Positions 33,844 to 45,577 of a DNA stretch of 64,000 bases are shown here, one piece after another. This stretch comes from Exophiala sp. HKRS030 (taxonomy: Eukaryota > Ascomycota > Eurotiomycetes > Chaetothyriales > Herpotrichiellaceae), in assembly GCA_023897205.1 (NCBI GenBank), contig JAHWDD010000013.1:124001-188000 (forward strand), read 5' to 3'. Both the position numbers and the translations under genes were made by a program. The notes under the pieces are model-generated. The model made no database searches and had not been told where the DNA came from. It saw only the letters and a list, made by a program, of their open reading frames with translations. Position 1 is the stretch's first letter, and each line of letters opens with the position of its first letter.

Positions 33844-35653
33844 ATGCCATTCAGGCCTCCTGAGAAAATGCTATCGGGGAACGATGGCTCGGAAGATGGA
33901 TACGCACCGCCGGCACGCCAAGTTCGCACGCCCAGCGCCACGCCGGAGATCAAGGAAAGTCCTCAGATGAATCTCTTATGGATCCCGCACTCTACCAACT
34001 CGGCACAAGACGATGTTAAACCGGACCACCGGGAGATCAACCGACGCGCTCAGCAGAATGCGTTCATGAAACGGAGACAGGCTCGTCAAAGGGAGCCATC
34101 TTCATCCCGCAAAGTCCGAACCCCATCATCGATGACGGTGCTCCCGGGAGCCTTGACTCCTCTGAGTGAATCGACGCTTGGATCGATGATGAATAGTCCC
34201 CGGGCGTCGTCGTCGTGGCCTCAAAGCGCGAGTCTCACCACGACCATCAGTCCGTCTCAGGACTACGAGGCCCCCAGTATTCGGACGTACCTAGACTCCC
34301 TCCGGATCGACCCCTTCCAGAGTGGCAAATTCCAAATGGTTCCACAAATGGAGAACATCTTCATGTACTACTTCACGACAATCATGCCGGCGGTTGAGCC
34401 GGTCCAGAGCGAGCGAGAAGAGTATAATTCGTGGCTAGTGCCCCTTACGGCTTCGGAACCCGCCTTGATGTATGCCCTGATAGGGTGCATGGCGTACGAT
34501 ATCGAACAGGTCTCGGTGGTCGGCTTCGGCCCCAACTCGAGACGAAACCTGACGCAAGAACGTGTACATTACCGTATCAAAGCGATCCAGGCACTCAACG
34601 AAGCCCTCGCGGACCCGAAGAAAGCTGCCAGCCCATCGACCCTGATCGCAGTGCATTTTTTACTTTGGCAAGAGGTATGTTTTAAGTTATCTGTGTCATC
34701 ATTCCCTGCATTCACTAACATGTGAATGACCAGATCTTTGCGGGTGATGAATGTGTACATCTCGACGGCGTCAAAAGACTTTTGGAGCTCAGGGGAGGGT
34801 TTGACGGCGTCCAACGAAAGGCCATCGAGGCCATCATGGTCGGGTCATATTGGCGGGCAATCAGAACCGGGACGAAGCCACTTCTTCCCATGGTCAAGGA
34901 CGACATGCCACTCACCGACGAACAGTTCCTCCAAGTGCTCGCCAAAAGCGAGCCGAGCATCGCCAAACTCGGCGAGGGACTTTTGGAATCCCACATGAGA
35001 GAATATTTTGATGACGAATTCTGGAAGCTCTTGCACGACACACGGAGGGCCTGGGTGTAAGTTTCTGAACCTTTTTGGAACTCGTAAATGTTACCCACTT
35101 GTCGTGTTCTGTGTCTGACTCCCGAAAACCAAATAGATGTTTCGAACAAATTGGAATGCAGGACTTCCCTGCGGTCGGAAAAAGACACATCAGTATCAAA
35201 CGAGTCAATGTAGACCACCGTCTCCTCTCGTATCCCTTTGACCATTACGGCACCCACCGACCGATCCAAGAAGCCTGCCGACAGGGTCTCATAGCGTACT
35301 CCAACGCACACTACAACGTCATTCAGCCGAGCAGCAAGATAGCACGCGGCCTCGTCCAGGACCTCAAGAACGCGCTCGAAGCGACAGACCTGCGGTCGTG
35401 CTGGGGTTCGGCCCACGACGCCCTGCTCTGGGTCTTGTTTGTCGGAGCCCACATGAGTTTCGGCGAACCGGAGCGTCCTTGGTTCGTGGCGGCTCTAGTC
35501 AGAGTGACTCAAACCCTTCAGCCGCGTGACTGGCTTCAGGTGCGAGCTTGGCTGGTCCGATTCTACTACTCGGACCGCGTTTTCCAAGACTCATTTCGCA
35601 GAATCCTGGAAGAGGTTGAAATTCTTTCGACAATGTTACCGAAATGGTTCTGA
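33844..35653 (+). CDS. Fungal transcription-factor-like protein without a zinc cluster
   Basis: Exons 33844-34674, 34734-35056 and 35137-35653 join in frame to 556 aa. There is no Cys6 cluster. The N-terminus is Ser/Thr/Pro-rich with a basic stretch (HREINRRAQQNAFMKRRQAR, about 60-80), the pattern seen in a family of fungal-specific regulators that carry a Fungal_trans_2-like helical domain but no zinc finger. The helical domain starts near residue 165 (FQMVPQMENIFMYYFTTIMP) and holds FLLWQEIFAGDECVHLDGVK across the first intron. Met9 (33868) is an alternative start. It lies just outside the siderophore region, and a role in it is not indicated. Confidence 0.7.
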
Positions 35654-36007
35654 ACTTCTGGTATAAAACATGCCCCTCCTAAAATAAAGGTGGAATGAAA
35701 TACCAAAACTTCAGAGAACATGAAGAAATTACGAGTGACGCGCGTTCTGAATCGACGACAGGAGGTATTGGGCGCTGAGCATCATCTTTGCATTATTTGG
35801 AAAGGGGGAAAATTGAATCTGCATCGTACATATTTCCAAGCTTTGTGTATTTTATGACAACTAGAATCATTTTGACTGGCACGTAAATAAATATCATATT
35901 AAAATTTTTCCCAACATTGGATTCATGCATCCCTGGAGACCTTAATATACCCGAGGTACATAGATCTGTCGGGCATCATCGGGCTCGAAGCCACGCCGGA
36001 GCATGGA
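35654..36007. other. Convergent AT-rich spacer
   Basis: A 354-base region between two gene ends, AT-rich around 35,880-35,920. No gene or repeat seen. Confidence 0.4.
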
Positions 36008-37157
36008 CTATGATTCCAAGTCACCTGTTGACTTGAGGTACGGCACTAAATCTTCTCGCACGAACTGCTCCAGACTGTGTAGCTTGACCCCAAGGTCCAG
36101 CACTTTTGGGTCAGGCAGCTTCACCCCCGGATACGTACCGGTCTCGTTGTACAGATTGAACATGATATCACGGGACTCGTTACCTGTCTTGGGAAGGATG
36201 ACATATTTGGTAGGAACTCCAGCCACTACTCAATCAGCCATCGTCACCAAGATCGACCACCAGTCGTGAACCACTCACCTCTTTCGATGGTCGCGCAAAC
36301 CTCGCTTGGGGTGTGTATAGCATCCATGGCGTAGAGATGCTGGTGTAGCAAGTCGGCTCTTTTTGTTTCCCAGTTGTCCAGGACCGCCTTAACAACAGCT
36401 GATAGATCTCGTTGGACCCAGAGCATATGCACTATGTGCCAGTAGCCGTCAGTCGTCAATCAAAACTCATCTCTCAACGCGGAAACGCACGTTTCGTATT
36501 TTCTGCGATAATGGGCTGCCTGAACTCTAGGCATTTGCCATCCTGACTCCTTTTCACGTGTCCTCTGAAGATCATGTTCTCGTAGAAGTTGCCCGTGTAG
36601 ACGAAAGTAGCAGGAAGCCCGATGCTCTCGATGAATGCGTCCACGCGGTGTTTTCCTTCGTAAATCTCACAGCAGACTTTGCCGCCAGATATCTTCAACG
36701 AGCTAGGTAGTGTGCTCCACACAAAGCACTGCACCCCGGCGGCGAGAGCGGCTTTGGCGGCATTCTTGCCCTGCTCTTCCTCACTGGCTGGGTCATCCGT
36801 GATGGTCTGGGTCGCCGTCGGTCAATAAGTTATACAGCCGGACTGATCTACTGACAGAATCATAAAAGTTGGTGACGACAAATGCACCCCAGCATCCATC
36901 AAACGCAGCAGGTAACGTTGATGGATCCGTTAAGTCGCCTCTCACAACCTCTGCCCCAGCATTGGAGAGGCTTCTCGCTCCTGGCGAGCTGGGGTCTCGC
37001 GTAAGGGCGCGCACTACATATTGGTCTGGGTACTTGAGAAGTAGCTTGGCAACAGAACCTCCTGTGTAACCCAATCAGCGATGTCGACCCGGTCAACGTT
37101 GAATTGGGGGCAACCTTGGTTCCCAGTGGCCCCGGTAACTAATATTCTCTTCGCCAT
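36008..37157 (-). CDS. NmrA-like NAD(P)-binding protein
   Basis: An atypical short-chain dehydrogenase of the NmrA/HSCARG type, which acts as a redox sensor or an isoflavone-reductase-like enzyme. Exons 37157-37115, 37061-36856, 36806-36491, 36431-36279 and 36225-36008 join in frame to 311 aa. The nucleotide loop TGATGNQGGSVAK is completed across the first intron, whose donor GTTGCC is unusual; the join is supported because it rebuilds the loop exactly. Then RALTRDP (NADP-type Arg), GDLTDPSTL, WGAFVVTNFYDS, and VYTGNFYENM. The catalytic Tyr/Lys pair of active SDRs is not clear, as is usual for NmrA proteins. It is convergent with the transcription-factor-like gene. Target unknown. Confidence 0.78.
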
Positions 37158-37924
37158 TGCCAAGTCGACTCTCTCCGGTAGAAGGTAGGTCAGTTTCGAT
37201 GGATCGTTGAGAGTGTCTGTTGCTCAACAAAGCTTTAAGACTAGTAACGCAGTATATTCAAACACAAACCTCCTGATTACAAACCTGTTGTTATAAACTG
37301 CGGAACGCAACCGTGGAATAGGATGTGACCACCTCTGCTCTGTTCCATAAACAGTGATAATATCTTCCCCGCCAGCGTGTGGAGAGATATATGCGGAGCA
37401 ATTGATTGAGAATCCGCTGGTGAATGGCAAGGTATCCCGTGAGGAGGGATGCGTCGTGTGTCCGTACACCGACAGGAAGTTCAATAGTTCAGTATATCGC
37501 GAATCAGTTGGAAGACTGTTGAGGATGGTGAGAGAGATGATATGATCCTAATTAGGAATAGCGTATGCTGTGTCCGTGAATCTATCTTCATCTTCTTCAA
37601 GTCTGTTCTTTGGAGTCTCACCATTGACAGCGACAGGTCCGATGAACCAAGCTGCGAAGTCTGGGCAATGCAAGGGTCAGACGGACTTCCGACACTCTGT
37701 GAAACTTCGTTCGCCTTCAATCCCAAACACTGGCAATGACGTCTACGAACGCGAGTCTCATGCGGCGCAGTTTGCAATGACCGTGTAACAGCCATGTAGG
37801 TACCTCTTTTCAACCATCCACCCTCCATGTCTACACATCTATTCTCGACAGGAGTATCCAGATATCTCTATGCCTCTCGGTAAGCTCCTAGAGATATTCT
37901 TCTACCTTCTCATCACAGGAAACC
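37158..37924. promoter_or_regulatory. Divergent spacer between the NmrA-like and PEBP-like genes
   Basis: A 767-base divergent 5' region. No convincing gene; several short open frames on both strands lack any recognisable feature. Confidence 0.4.
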
Positions 37925-38868
37925 ATGTATTACCGTCTTCTATCCTGCCTCCTCTTGAGCGCTGCTCCCGCTCTGGCCATTCCACCGCCTGACTTTGGCT
38001 TCCCCGAAGCACCAAACCATACCGAGCTTTCCATTACCTATCAAGATGGAGGGAAATCAGTCGTGGTTACAGAAGCGGAGCTCTTTGGTGTAGGCAGTAA
38101 GTGTGCGATCGGCTGCTATCGCGAATTGCTCACTCATAGATGATAGTCGCTGCCAACGAGCCCACCGTTGCCCTCGAGACTGCCAAATACGAGTCGCTTG
38201 CAGGCTACAATGGCTCCTACGTCCTCTTCATGGTCGATCCAGATGCGAGATACCCCTCGAACCCCAACCTCCGGTTCCTCCTGCACTGGTTACAGACTGA
38301 TATGACGGCTGCGCCCATGTCATCCGAGGGCACAAGCCGTCTCATGAATACCACGACCCCACGAGTTCCTTACATCGGGCCTGCTCCTCCTACTAATTCC
38401 TCCGCCCATCGTTACCTCATCTACGCTTTCTTCCAACACGAAAACTTCTCCTTCCCATCTAGCTTTGAGGGAATCGGTGCTACGAACCGAACGAACTTCA
38501 ATGTCACAAGATTTCTGGAAGAAACAAACTTGGGTCAGAGTCCGGCAGCGGCTATGTACTACTATGCCAGCAATGAAACCCAGGTACCGCAAGACTTCAC
38601 TGCCGCAGGAGGTGGGACATACCCCGGTGGGAATGGAGATATGATTACTTCTGGCCCTGGTCCCAGTATAATGCCTTCCTCGACCGCTGCGAGTGTTCCG
38701 GCTTCTCGGACCGAGTCAAATGAGGCTTCAACGACATTAAGCGGCACCGCCAGCTCAACCGCAGCAGGTTCGGCGGCGTCTGCAACAAACACAGGTGCAG
38801 CTGGGAAAATGGGTATTGAGTCGGGGGCGTTGTTCGGTGGAATGATGGCTTTTCTGAATTTGATGTGA
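37925..38868 (+). CDS. Secreted, GPI-anchored PEBP-like protein
   Basis: A phosphatidylethanolamine-binding-protein fold on the cell surface. Exons 37925-38096 and 38147-38868 join in frame to 297 aa; the acceptor is the second of two nearby AGs (ATGATAG). Features: signal peptide MYYRLLSCLLLSAAPALA; PEBP ligand-pocket motif YVLFMVDPDARYP near residue 80; FLLHWL near 95; and HRYLIYAFFQ near 140. A Ser/Thr/Ala-rich stalk (about 230-275) leads to a hydrophobic end (SGALFGGMMAFLNLM), the layout of a GPI-anchor signal. Several N-glycosylation sequons are present. Ligand unknown; related fungal proteins are described as cell-wall or secreted proteins. Confidence 0.82.
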
Positions 38869-39568
38869 TTCGAAGAAAGATTTTGAGCTGATGGTGGTCA
38901 GTCTCAGAGCACGCATATATTTATATTGTTATAGGTCAAGGTGGAATTATTGGTGGACTGTAGGATTGTCCCACCATCTGTACGGAGTCGGCACGAGATA
39001 TTTACGAATGATCCCAGAAGCTGTGTACCCCACCATGCATTTTCTCCTCCAAAAGCCCGCAACCACTGCGCCCCTCATGAAATTACTTGCTCGGACGGGA
39101 GATGTCGGCAAGGAAATGAATTCCCCGTGATGTGCCCACGATGAATCTCCTCCAGGCACTCCGTGGAGGTATTTGTAGGTATCTGTAGGTGGTCTGAGAG
39201 GGTCTCGCTGGTGCGTTTTGCCCGCAGGTCCAATAGGCGACTATCGGAAGATGACGGTGTTTGGCCGTCACACCACCCAGACCCCGAACACCACACACAA
39301 CAATGGACTTCTCTCGGACATCAGACCTTTCTAGAGGTCAGACCCATCTCAGAAGACCGAAAAGGAAAATTGTTATATAATGTGACTCGTGCGGACGGCT
39401 TCGAAGAAGCACCTGGTTTATTCTACCTCTTTTTTTATCACTTCTTCAAAACATTCCAAACACTGAAACCGAGACACCTGGAGACACTTTTCAGTAAACA
39501 CTCTACCAATACTTGCAGACATATCTTCAACTATACCACTTACATAAGCACAAAACCACCACTCCACA
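38869..39568. promoter_or_regulatory. Spacer and promoter of the small mitochondrial-type protein gene
   Basis: A 700-base region between two plus-strand genes. No gene seen. The last 100 bases are CA-rich, as in many fungal 5' leaders. Confidence 0.35.
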
Positions 39569-39965
39569 ATGAGATCAGCAGTACTCCTATCATCTGCTAG
39601 AACGCGACTGGGTCGACCGAGCATCATATCCCGCTCTCTCTCCACGACGGCTGTCCGTGCCAGACCAACCGCCATCGCGAGAGCCGAGAAAGAGGCCGAC
39701 CTGAAGAAACACCCAGAGAGCGCCCTGACGCAAGAAAAGTCGTCCGATCGACCAGGGAATCGACACTGGACGGCAGAAAATGCCACCGTGAGCGAGCAAG
39801 ATGTATGCCTTAGACCACCAATCCTTGATTCACGTATTCGATTGAACCATGGGCAGCAACGAGAACTAACCGTTTGATTTTTTCCCGACGTAGATTCACG
39901 CCGATAAAGAAGCCGGACCGAAGGAAGACGTAGCCAAAGACTCTGAGAAAACCAGTAACATGTAA
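39569..39965 (+). CDS. Small predicted mitochondrial protein, function unknown
   Basis: Exons 39569-39802 and 39894-39965 join in frame to 101 aa. The N-terminus is rich in Arg, Ser and Ala without acidic residues (MRSAVLLSSARTRLGRPSI, then SRSLSTTAVRARP), a typical mitochondrial presequence with a likely processing site near SRSLS. The mature part is short, hydrophilic and charged (KEADLKKHPESALTQ, HWTAENATVSEQD, then HADKEAGPKEDVAKD), probably unstructured. I do not recognise the family. The length, presequence and clean intron (GTATGC...GACGTAG) argue for a real gene. Confidence 0.65.
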
Positions 39966-41357
39966 GCAGTGAGCCCGACGACCAAAGTCAACTCAAGTAG
40001 GACAGACAGGCAAACAGGCAAGGTGCTTGCTTTCTTCTTCCGAAATCAGTCTGTCCCGGGCAGAACTAGCAGGATTTGCTGACAATGATCGTGGTAGGTC
40101 TAGGCATCCGTTTGGAGACATCAACTTCGGAGCCATGGATACGTTATTGTTCTGACCCAGAAGAGATATTGATTGATGATCCTTTTTTTTTGCGTATGGA
40201 GTTTTGACGGCGCGAGGAAATTGCTGGAGGAAATGGCAACGACCCGAAAACTCTAGGAGAACGGCGAACGGCTAAGGATGTGCTTCAATTTCTTCTTCGG
40301 CAATACTATTGTCTGGGATCAAGTCCTCACGCTTCTGATCAATGAACGAAAGTCATGCTGTCGATGTTGGTAGGTGCGAGGACCAGGTAGCATCACACGC
40401 AGAGTCCATGTAGCGAGAATGAATAATGCCTCTCAAGATCTTCACACATCTCTTTTCACGGTCAGGCATGATTGATACCGCCGAGACTCTCATCGTTCCC
40501 TGTGGCAGACATTGGACGAAAGACCATCCAAATGATTTCTTTCGTTGCTGGCTACTGTAATGTCTTTCTCAAAAATCAAAATCCTGGCGCCGTCACGTGT
40601 CAGCCAGCCAAGCACACGTGAGACCGTGCAATATTCGACTTCTACCTATCATGACACCTTGAAGCAGAAGTTCCTCGCGAGAGTAAGCTTCGACAACTCT
40701 GTGCGTGTGAGATTTCCTGCAAACAGTTCACGGCTACATAATCCAAAGCACCGGGGCGCGCCATTACACAGACCCAAAAAGCGCGTCTCGATGGGTGTTT
40801 TCCACCAAGCATGTTCCGCCCATACTCATACTTTATTCCTTCCGAGACAGCCGTATTGACGAGCGCCAAAGCACTCTCTGGAGACACTCACCGTCGTTCC
40901 AATATATTTGGTTGGTCATTCAAGTTGAGTACTCGCCCAAGTTACCTGGAGCCATGTCTCCCTTCACGTTCGGTGAACACTCTGTACAATGCAACCGTCA
41001 CAACCTTGGTACCTTGAGAGTGACAACACCCATAAAAGTGCAGAGCACTCGATCAAATCTCGAGGCACTTACTTTTCTTATAGGCTCGGTCTCATTTCCG
41101 CCAACTGCGGGTTCATTCCGGTGTACTCGGGTTGTATGTACTCGTACAGTAGGACAAAAGAAGTCCTTACCCCACACTCTATTTACCCCATGGCCATGGA
41201 TGTCGGTAAGTCAACGAGTGGGTTGTTTCCGCCAGGATTGGACATGACAAAAGGGCAAGCCTCCAGAGCCTTGGTGATTTTCATACTGCGAGTACACTGA
41301 ATTCATTGAGAGTGTCATACATCCGACCTCGTATCACTCTAACTAGGTCGCAGGGGC
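39966..41357. other. Gene-poor spacer upstream of the P450 gene
   Basis: About 1.4 kb. No credible gene; a number of short open frames have no features. There is a T9 run near 40183-40191, and two CACGTG palindromes at 40594-40599 and 40615-40620 exactly 21 bp apart. Confidence 0.4.
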
Positions 41358-43057
41358 ATGATGTTGACTGATCAACTACTGGCCGAATTGAAAGAACATC
41401 CGTATGTGTACTTACTCTATTTGACGGTTGTTCTCGTCGTCACCAAGGCTCTTTTCAACAGATATGGCCATGGCATCAGCCGCATACCGGGTCCATTCCT
41501 GGCATCTTGCACAGATTTATGGCGCGTGTTCGTCGTATGGCGGAGACGGCCTGAATTGGAGCACATCAAACTTCATCAACGACATGGACCACTAGTTCGA
41601 CTTGGTCCGCGAGCAGTATCGGTTTCGGACCCAGCGGCCATTCAGATCATTTACGCCCTGAATTCTGGGTTCACAAAATCCGAATTCTACCCTGTCCAAC
41701 AGACGATCGCCAAGGGTCGACGATTGCTGACTCTCTTTACTTCGACCGATGAAAAGTTCCACGCCAAACTGAGACGAGCCGTCAACAATGCATACGCCAT
41801 GAGCACGCTGGTGCAATTTGAGCCTCTCGTTGATTCAACTGTGCTGGAGTTTTTGAATCAATTGGAGAAGAGGTTCGCCGATCGAGCTGGCCCTGACGGA
41901 GTTTGTGACTTTAGCAAGTGGCTGCAATACTACGCGTTCGATGTGATAGGTGAGCTTACCTATTCGAAACGCTTGGGATTCATCGAGAGAGGGGGGGATG
42001 TCGACAACATCATCAAGGATTTACAATGGCTGCTCAATTACGCAGCAGTGGTAAGTTGAAGATCCGTCTGAACCGTGCAACATGTCACTGAACTTGTTAC
42101 AGGTCGGTCAACTTCCCATTCTGGATAGGCTATTTCTCAAAAACCCTCTTCGCCTGACGGCGAGCAAATACAATCTGCTGAACTCGAACTCACCTGTGGT
42201 CAACTTTGCCAGGAGCCGAATCGCGGCGCGACCGGACGTGGCCGAGGGGAAAGAGAAAATCCCCACGGGGCCTGACGGCAAGCCGGGACGGAGGGATTTC
42301 CTGTCAAGATTCTACGAAGCCCATCGCAAAGACCCCGAGTTCATGACGCACGACCGGGTGCTGGCGGTGACGGTGGCCAACATGTTCGCCGGGTCCGACA
42401 CGACGGCCATCACCCTCCGTGCCATTCTCTACAACCTCCTGAGAAACCCGGGCGACATGAAGAAGCTGACGGAGGAACTGAAAGAAGTGCCCGCCAGCGA
42501 GGAAGGGTTGTTGGCCTGGAACGACGTGCGAGACCTGCCGTACCTCAACGCCGTCATCAAGGAGACCCTCCGGTGTCACCCAGCGGCAGGCCTGACGTTG
42601 GAGCGGATCGTGCCCGCCGGCGGGGTGACCATCTGCGGCGAGTTCATCCCCGCCGGGACCATCGTGGGCTGTAACGCTTGGACGGTACACCGAGACTCGC
42701 TTTTCGGGGAACAGACCGAGCTGTACCGCCCTCGACGGTGGATCGACGCGTCGGCCGAGCAGAAACGAGTCATGGACAATACGATTTTCACATTCGGTGC
42801 AGGGTCCCGAACTTGCATCGGGAAGAACATTAGCTTGTTGGAGATGTACAAATTGGTGCCGGCACTTTTGCTCAGATTCGAGGTAAGTTCCACCGTTCGA
42901 TGCTCCCCGATTGAGCCCGCGCACGGAGACTGACATGGCACACGTACAGCTCGAACTCGCGGACCCTTCCAAACCCTGGAAGCTCCACAATGCATGGTTC
43001 GTCAAGCAAGAGGATTTCAAGGTGCGATTGAGGAGCAGGAAGAAGAGTCTATCGTGA
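41358..43057 (+). CDS. Cytochrome P450 monooxygenase (group I, pisatin-demethylase-like)
   Basis: A microsomal heme-thiolate monooxygenase. Exons 41358-42050, 42103-42882 and 42950-43057 join in frame to 526 aa. Domains: N-terminal membrane anchor VYLLYLTVVLVVTKALF (about 17-33), proline hinge RIPGP, I-helix MFAGSDTTAIT near residue 326, KETLR (ExxR) near 384, YRPRRW near 440, and heme loop FGAGSRTCIG (462-471) with Cys469. The pattern fits the CYP57/pisatin demethylase-like clan common in fungal detoxification and secondary metabolism. Met2 (41361) could be the true start. No backbone enzyme lies beside it, so a detoxification role with the downstream hydrolase is as likely as biosynthesis. 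Confidence 0.87.
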
Positions 43058-43688
43058 TGCTGGGGTGATCTTTGTCTGGGGTGGGAGTTCTTGGTAGATG
43101 CGTGCTACTCGCGTTACATGGCTTCGGACCATGTGCTTCCGTAATGAGTACATACATATCCACGCTTTGTCCGTGTGACTTTTTCCTCTGCGATCTCTAG
43201 ACCTCATTTTGCGGACATAATATATCCATGGCATGTCCATAATACAATGTTCCGCCATTATGATAAATTCCCCACACGTGATATGACGAAATTCTGATGT
43301 AAAAAAAAAAAGAACTTGCTCCCCCGGAATTTCTAGATGATCCGAAGTTGGAGAAGTAAATTGATTCATCCAGCGTGAATCGGCAAATATCCGAAACCCC
43401 TCAATTTTACACCCGCTTCGTCCCACGTCGCCCGTTCTTTGCGAGTTGAAACGAGCTACTCTACTGTATCTCCAGAACTGTACGAAAGATAAGGGACATA
43501 CATCATCATCGTTGCTCCTTCTTTGTCGTACTGTAAGCAACATTGCCCTTTATTACCAAATATCTCACACCACCCCACTTAAATCCGAACAACCAAAGAA
43601 TTTGTCGAGAATAAATACCTGACCTGTATCTCCGTATCACAAGCTGTTGCGTCTTGCCATTGTGAGAGAGAAAACAAAGAAAACCCCC
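43058..43688. promoter_or_regulatory. Spacer and promoter of the dienelactone hydrolase gene
   Basis: A 631-base spacer between two plus-strand genes. It has an A12 run at about 43301-43312. No gene seen. Confidence 0.35.
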
Positions 43689-44891
43689 ATGACTTCACGC
43701 CTACGACTCGCTGCCATCACCAAACAGATTTCGTCCGCCGCCTCCAAAACACAATCCAAAACTTTGGCCAGCATGTCTCACACTCAATCCGCAGCATGTA
43801 AGAACACTCGTTTGATCAACATGCAGACGTCTGAGATATACAAGTTACTAATCTCCTTTGATTTATAAAAAAACACCAGGCTGCAACACACCGGCAGTAG
43901 TTAGCACAGGATATGTGAGTTCTTTCTTTTGAATCCAAAACCCAACCCATCATCATCAGCATCAGCATCAGCGACGACAACAAACAGGGCAATTATTATC
44001 AATGCTGACCTCCACTCTCCAAAGCATGAGAAAGGTCAATACATTACCGTGGATGGCATGAAAACTTGTAAGTTTGTGTCCCCCTTGCCCCCCCAAGGAA
44101 CCACCAAATATCCTGTCACGCCTACTGAGTTCTTCTTCCTTCAACAGACACCACCGGTCCTTCCTCTGCGAGCCAGGGAATCTTGGTTGTCTATGACATC
44201 TTTGGTTTCTTCTCACAGACGCTTCAAGGGGCCGACCTCCTCGCCCACTCGGACAAGGACCACCAGTACAAGGTGTTCATGCCGGATTTCTTCGACGGCG
44301 AACCGGCCGACATCTCCTGGTACCCCCCACAGACCGAGGAACACGGCAAGAAGCTGGGGGAATTCTTCCAGACCAAGGCCGCCCCGCCCAAGACGGTCGC
44401 CAGGGTCAAGAGTGCCATGGAAGAACTCAAGTCGACCAACCCGGGCATCAGGGATTGGGGTGTGGTTGGATATTGTTGGGGCGGTAAGGTGAGTACTTTC
44501 CCCCTTTTTCCCCTGCCCCAAAATTTAGTCGACCGGAGAAATCCAAATCACAAAAACTGACAACTCGACCGGTAATTTCCAGATTGTCAACCTGGTCTCG
44601 GGATCCGACACGGTCTTCAAGGCCGCCGCGGCGTGTCACCCCGCCATGGTGGACCCCAACGACGCGCCCCAGGTGACCATCCCCATGTGCATGATCCCCA
44701 GCATGGACGAGGACGAGTCGGAGGTGTCCCAGTACGAGTCGAAGTTGACCGTCCCGAAGGAGATCGAGTGGTACAAGGACCAGATCCACGGGTTCATGGC
44801 GGCGAGGGCCGATTTGGAGGACGAAAAGGTCAGGGCCGCCTACGAAAAGGCCTACCGGACCCTGCTCAACTTTTTCCACAAGTACTTGTGA
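43689..44891 (+). CDS. Dienelactone hydrolase family protein
   Basis: An alpha/beta hydrolase of the DLH family. Exons 43689-43797, 43880-43914, 44025-44067, 44148-44488 and 44583-44891 join in frame to 278 aa. The N-terminus (MTSRLRLAAITKQISSAASK) is basic and Ser/Ala-rich, resembling a mitochondrial presequence; the conserved core starts at MSHTQSAACCNTPAVVSTGY, formed by splicing exon 2, which is only 35 nt. The catalytic triad is visible: Cys in GYCWGGK, Asp in IPSMDEDE and His in QIHGF. Members hydrolyse dienelactones or other small esters; the substrate here is unknown. Met at residue 37 could start a cytosolic form. The last exon is much richer in GC than the siderophore genes. Confidence 0.84.
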
Positions 44892-45577
44892 ACGAGTTTT
44901 TTGCAGGGACACGCCAAAAGGGCGGGACCAGGGAGGGAAAGTAGGAGTGTTTAAAATTGTCCGGAAAGGAGTGAACCATCTAAGCAAAACAGACTCGCCT
45001 TCCAAGATCGCCAATTGTTTAGTCATTCATCGACCCATGGATGTGTAAATGAAAAGAAACAATAAACATCCAGCCTATAAGTCGTCACGACCATGCATTT
45101 ACTCGTAGTCAAAGACGAACCTCGATTCGCTTATAATATTCCCCGATATAGTCCAGCGTGACGAGACTCATGACAGGTTTTGGTAAGCACCAAAACCAAA
45201 TGGCCAGCAAAAAGAGTCACGCCACATTCTCCCGATGAAATCTGCATACAATTATACAACCACCACTTTTGTTTTAACATCATGTCTATCCATATTTTTT
45301 CTTTTTTATCTTCGTACTGAAAAATCTACTTTTTGGGTCTCCAAAACAGACCACTGTGAACAGTCACCGTCCTGCTTTACGGCATGTTTTCCAACAAAAT
45401 AGTCACCGAACACACGCATCTCACAATTCTCATCATCGACATGGCTCTCTTTAACAGACGGTGCCTCGAATCCCCACTCCACGACCAATCCCGCGGACTA
45501 AATCTACATGGCTGAACCATGGCGTCGACAACTGGCTAAGCATACCACCACTTTGCCACTTCCGCATTCTCATCTCT
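44892..45577. other. Convergent spacer
   Basis: A 686-base region between the ends of the dienelactone hydrolase and DUF1275 genes. No gene seen; one T-rich stretch near 45290-45310. Confidence 0.4.
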
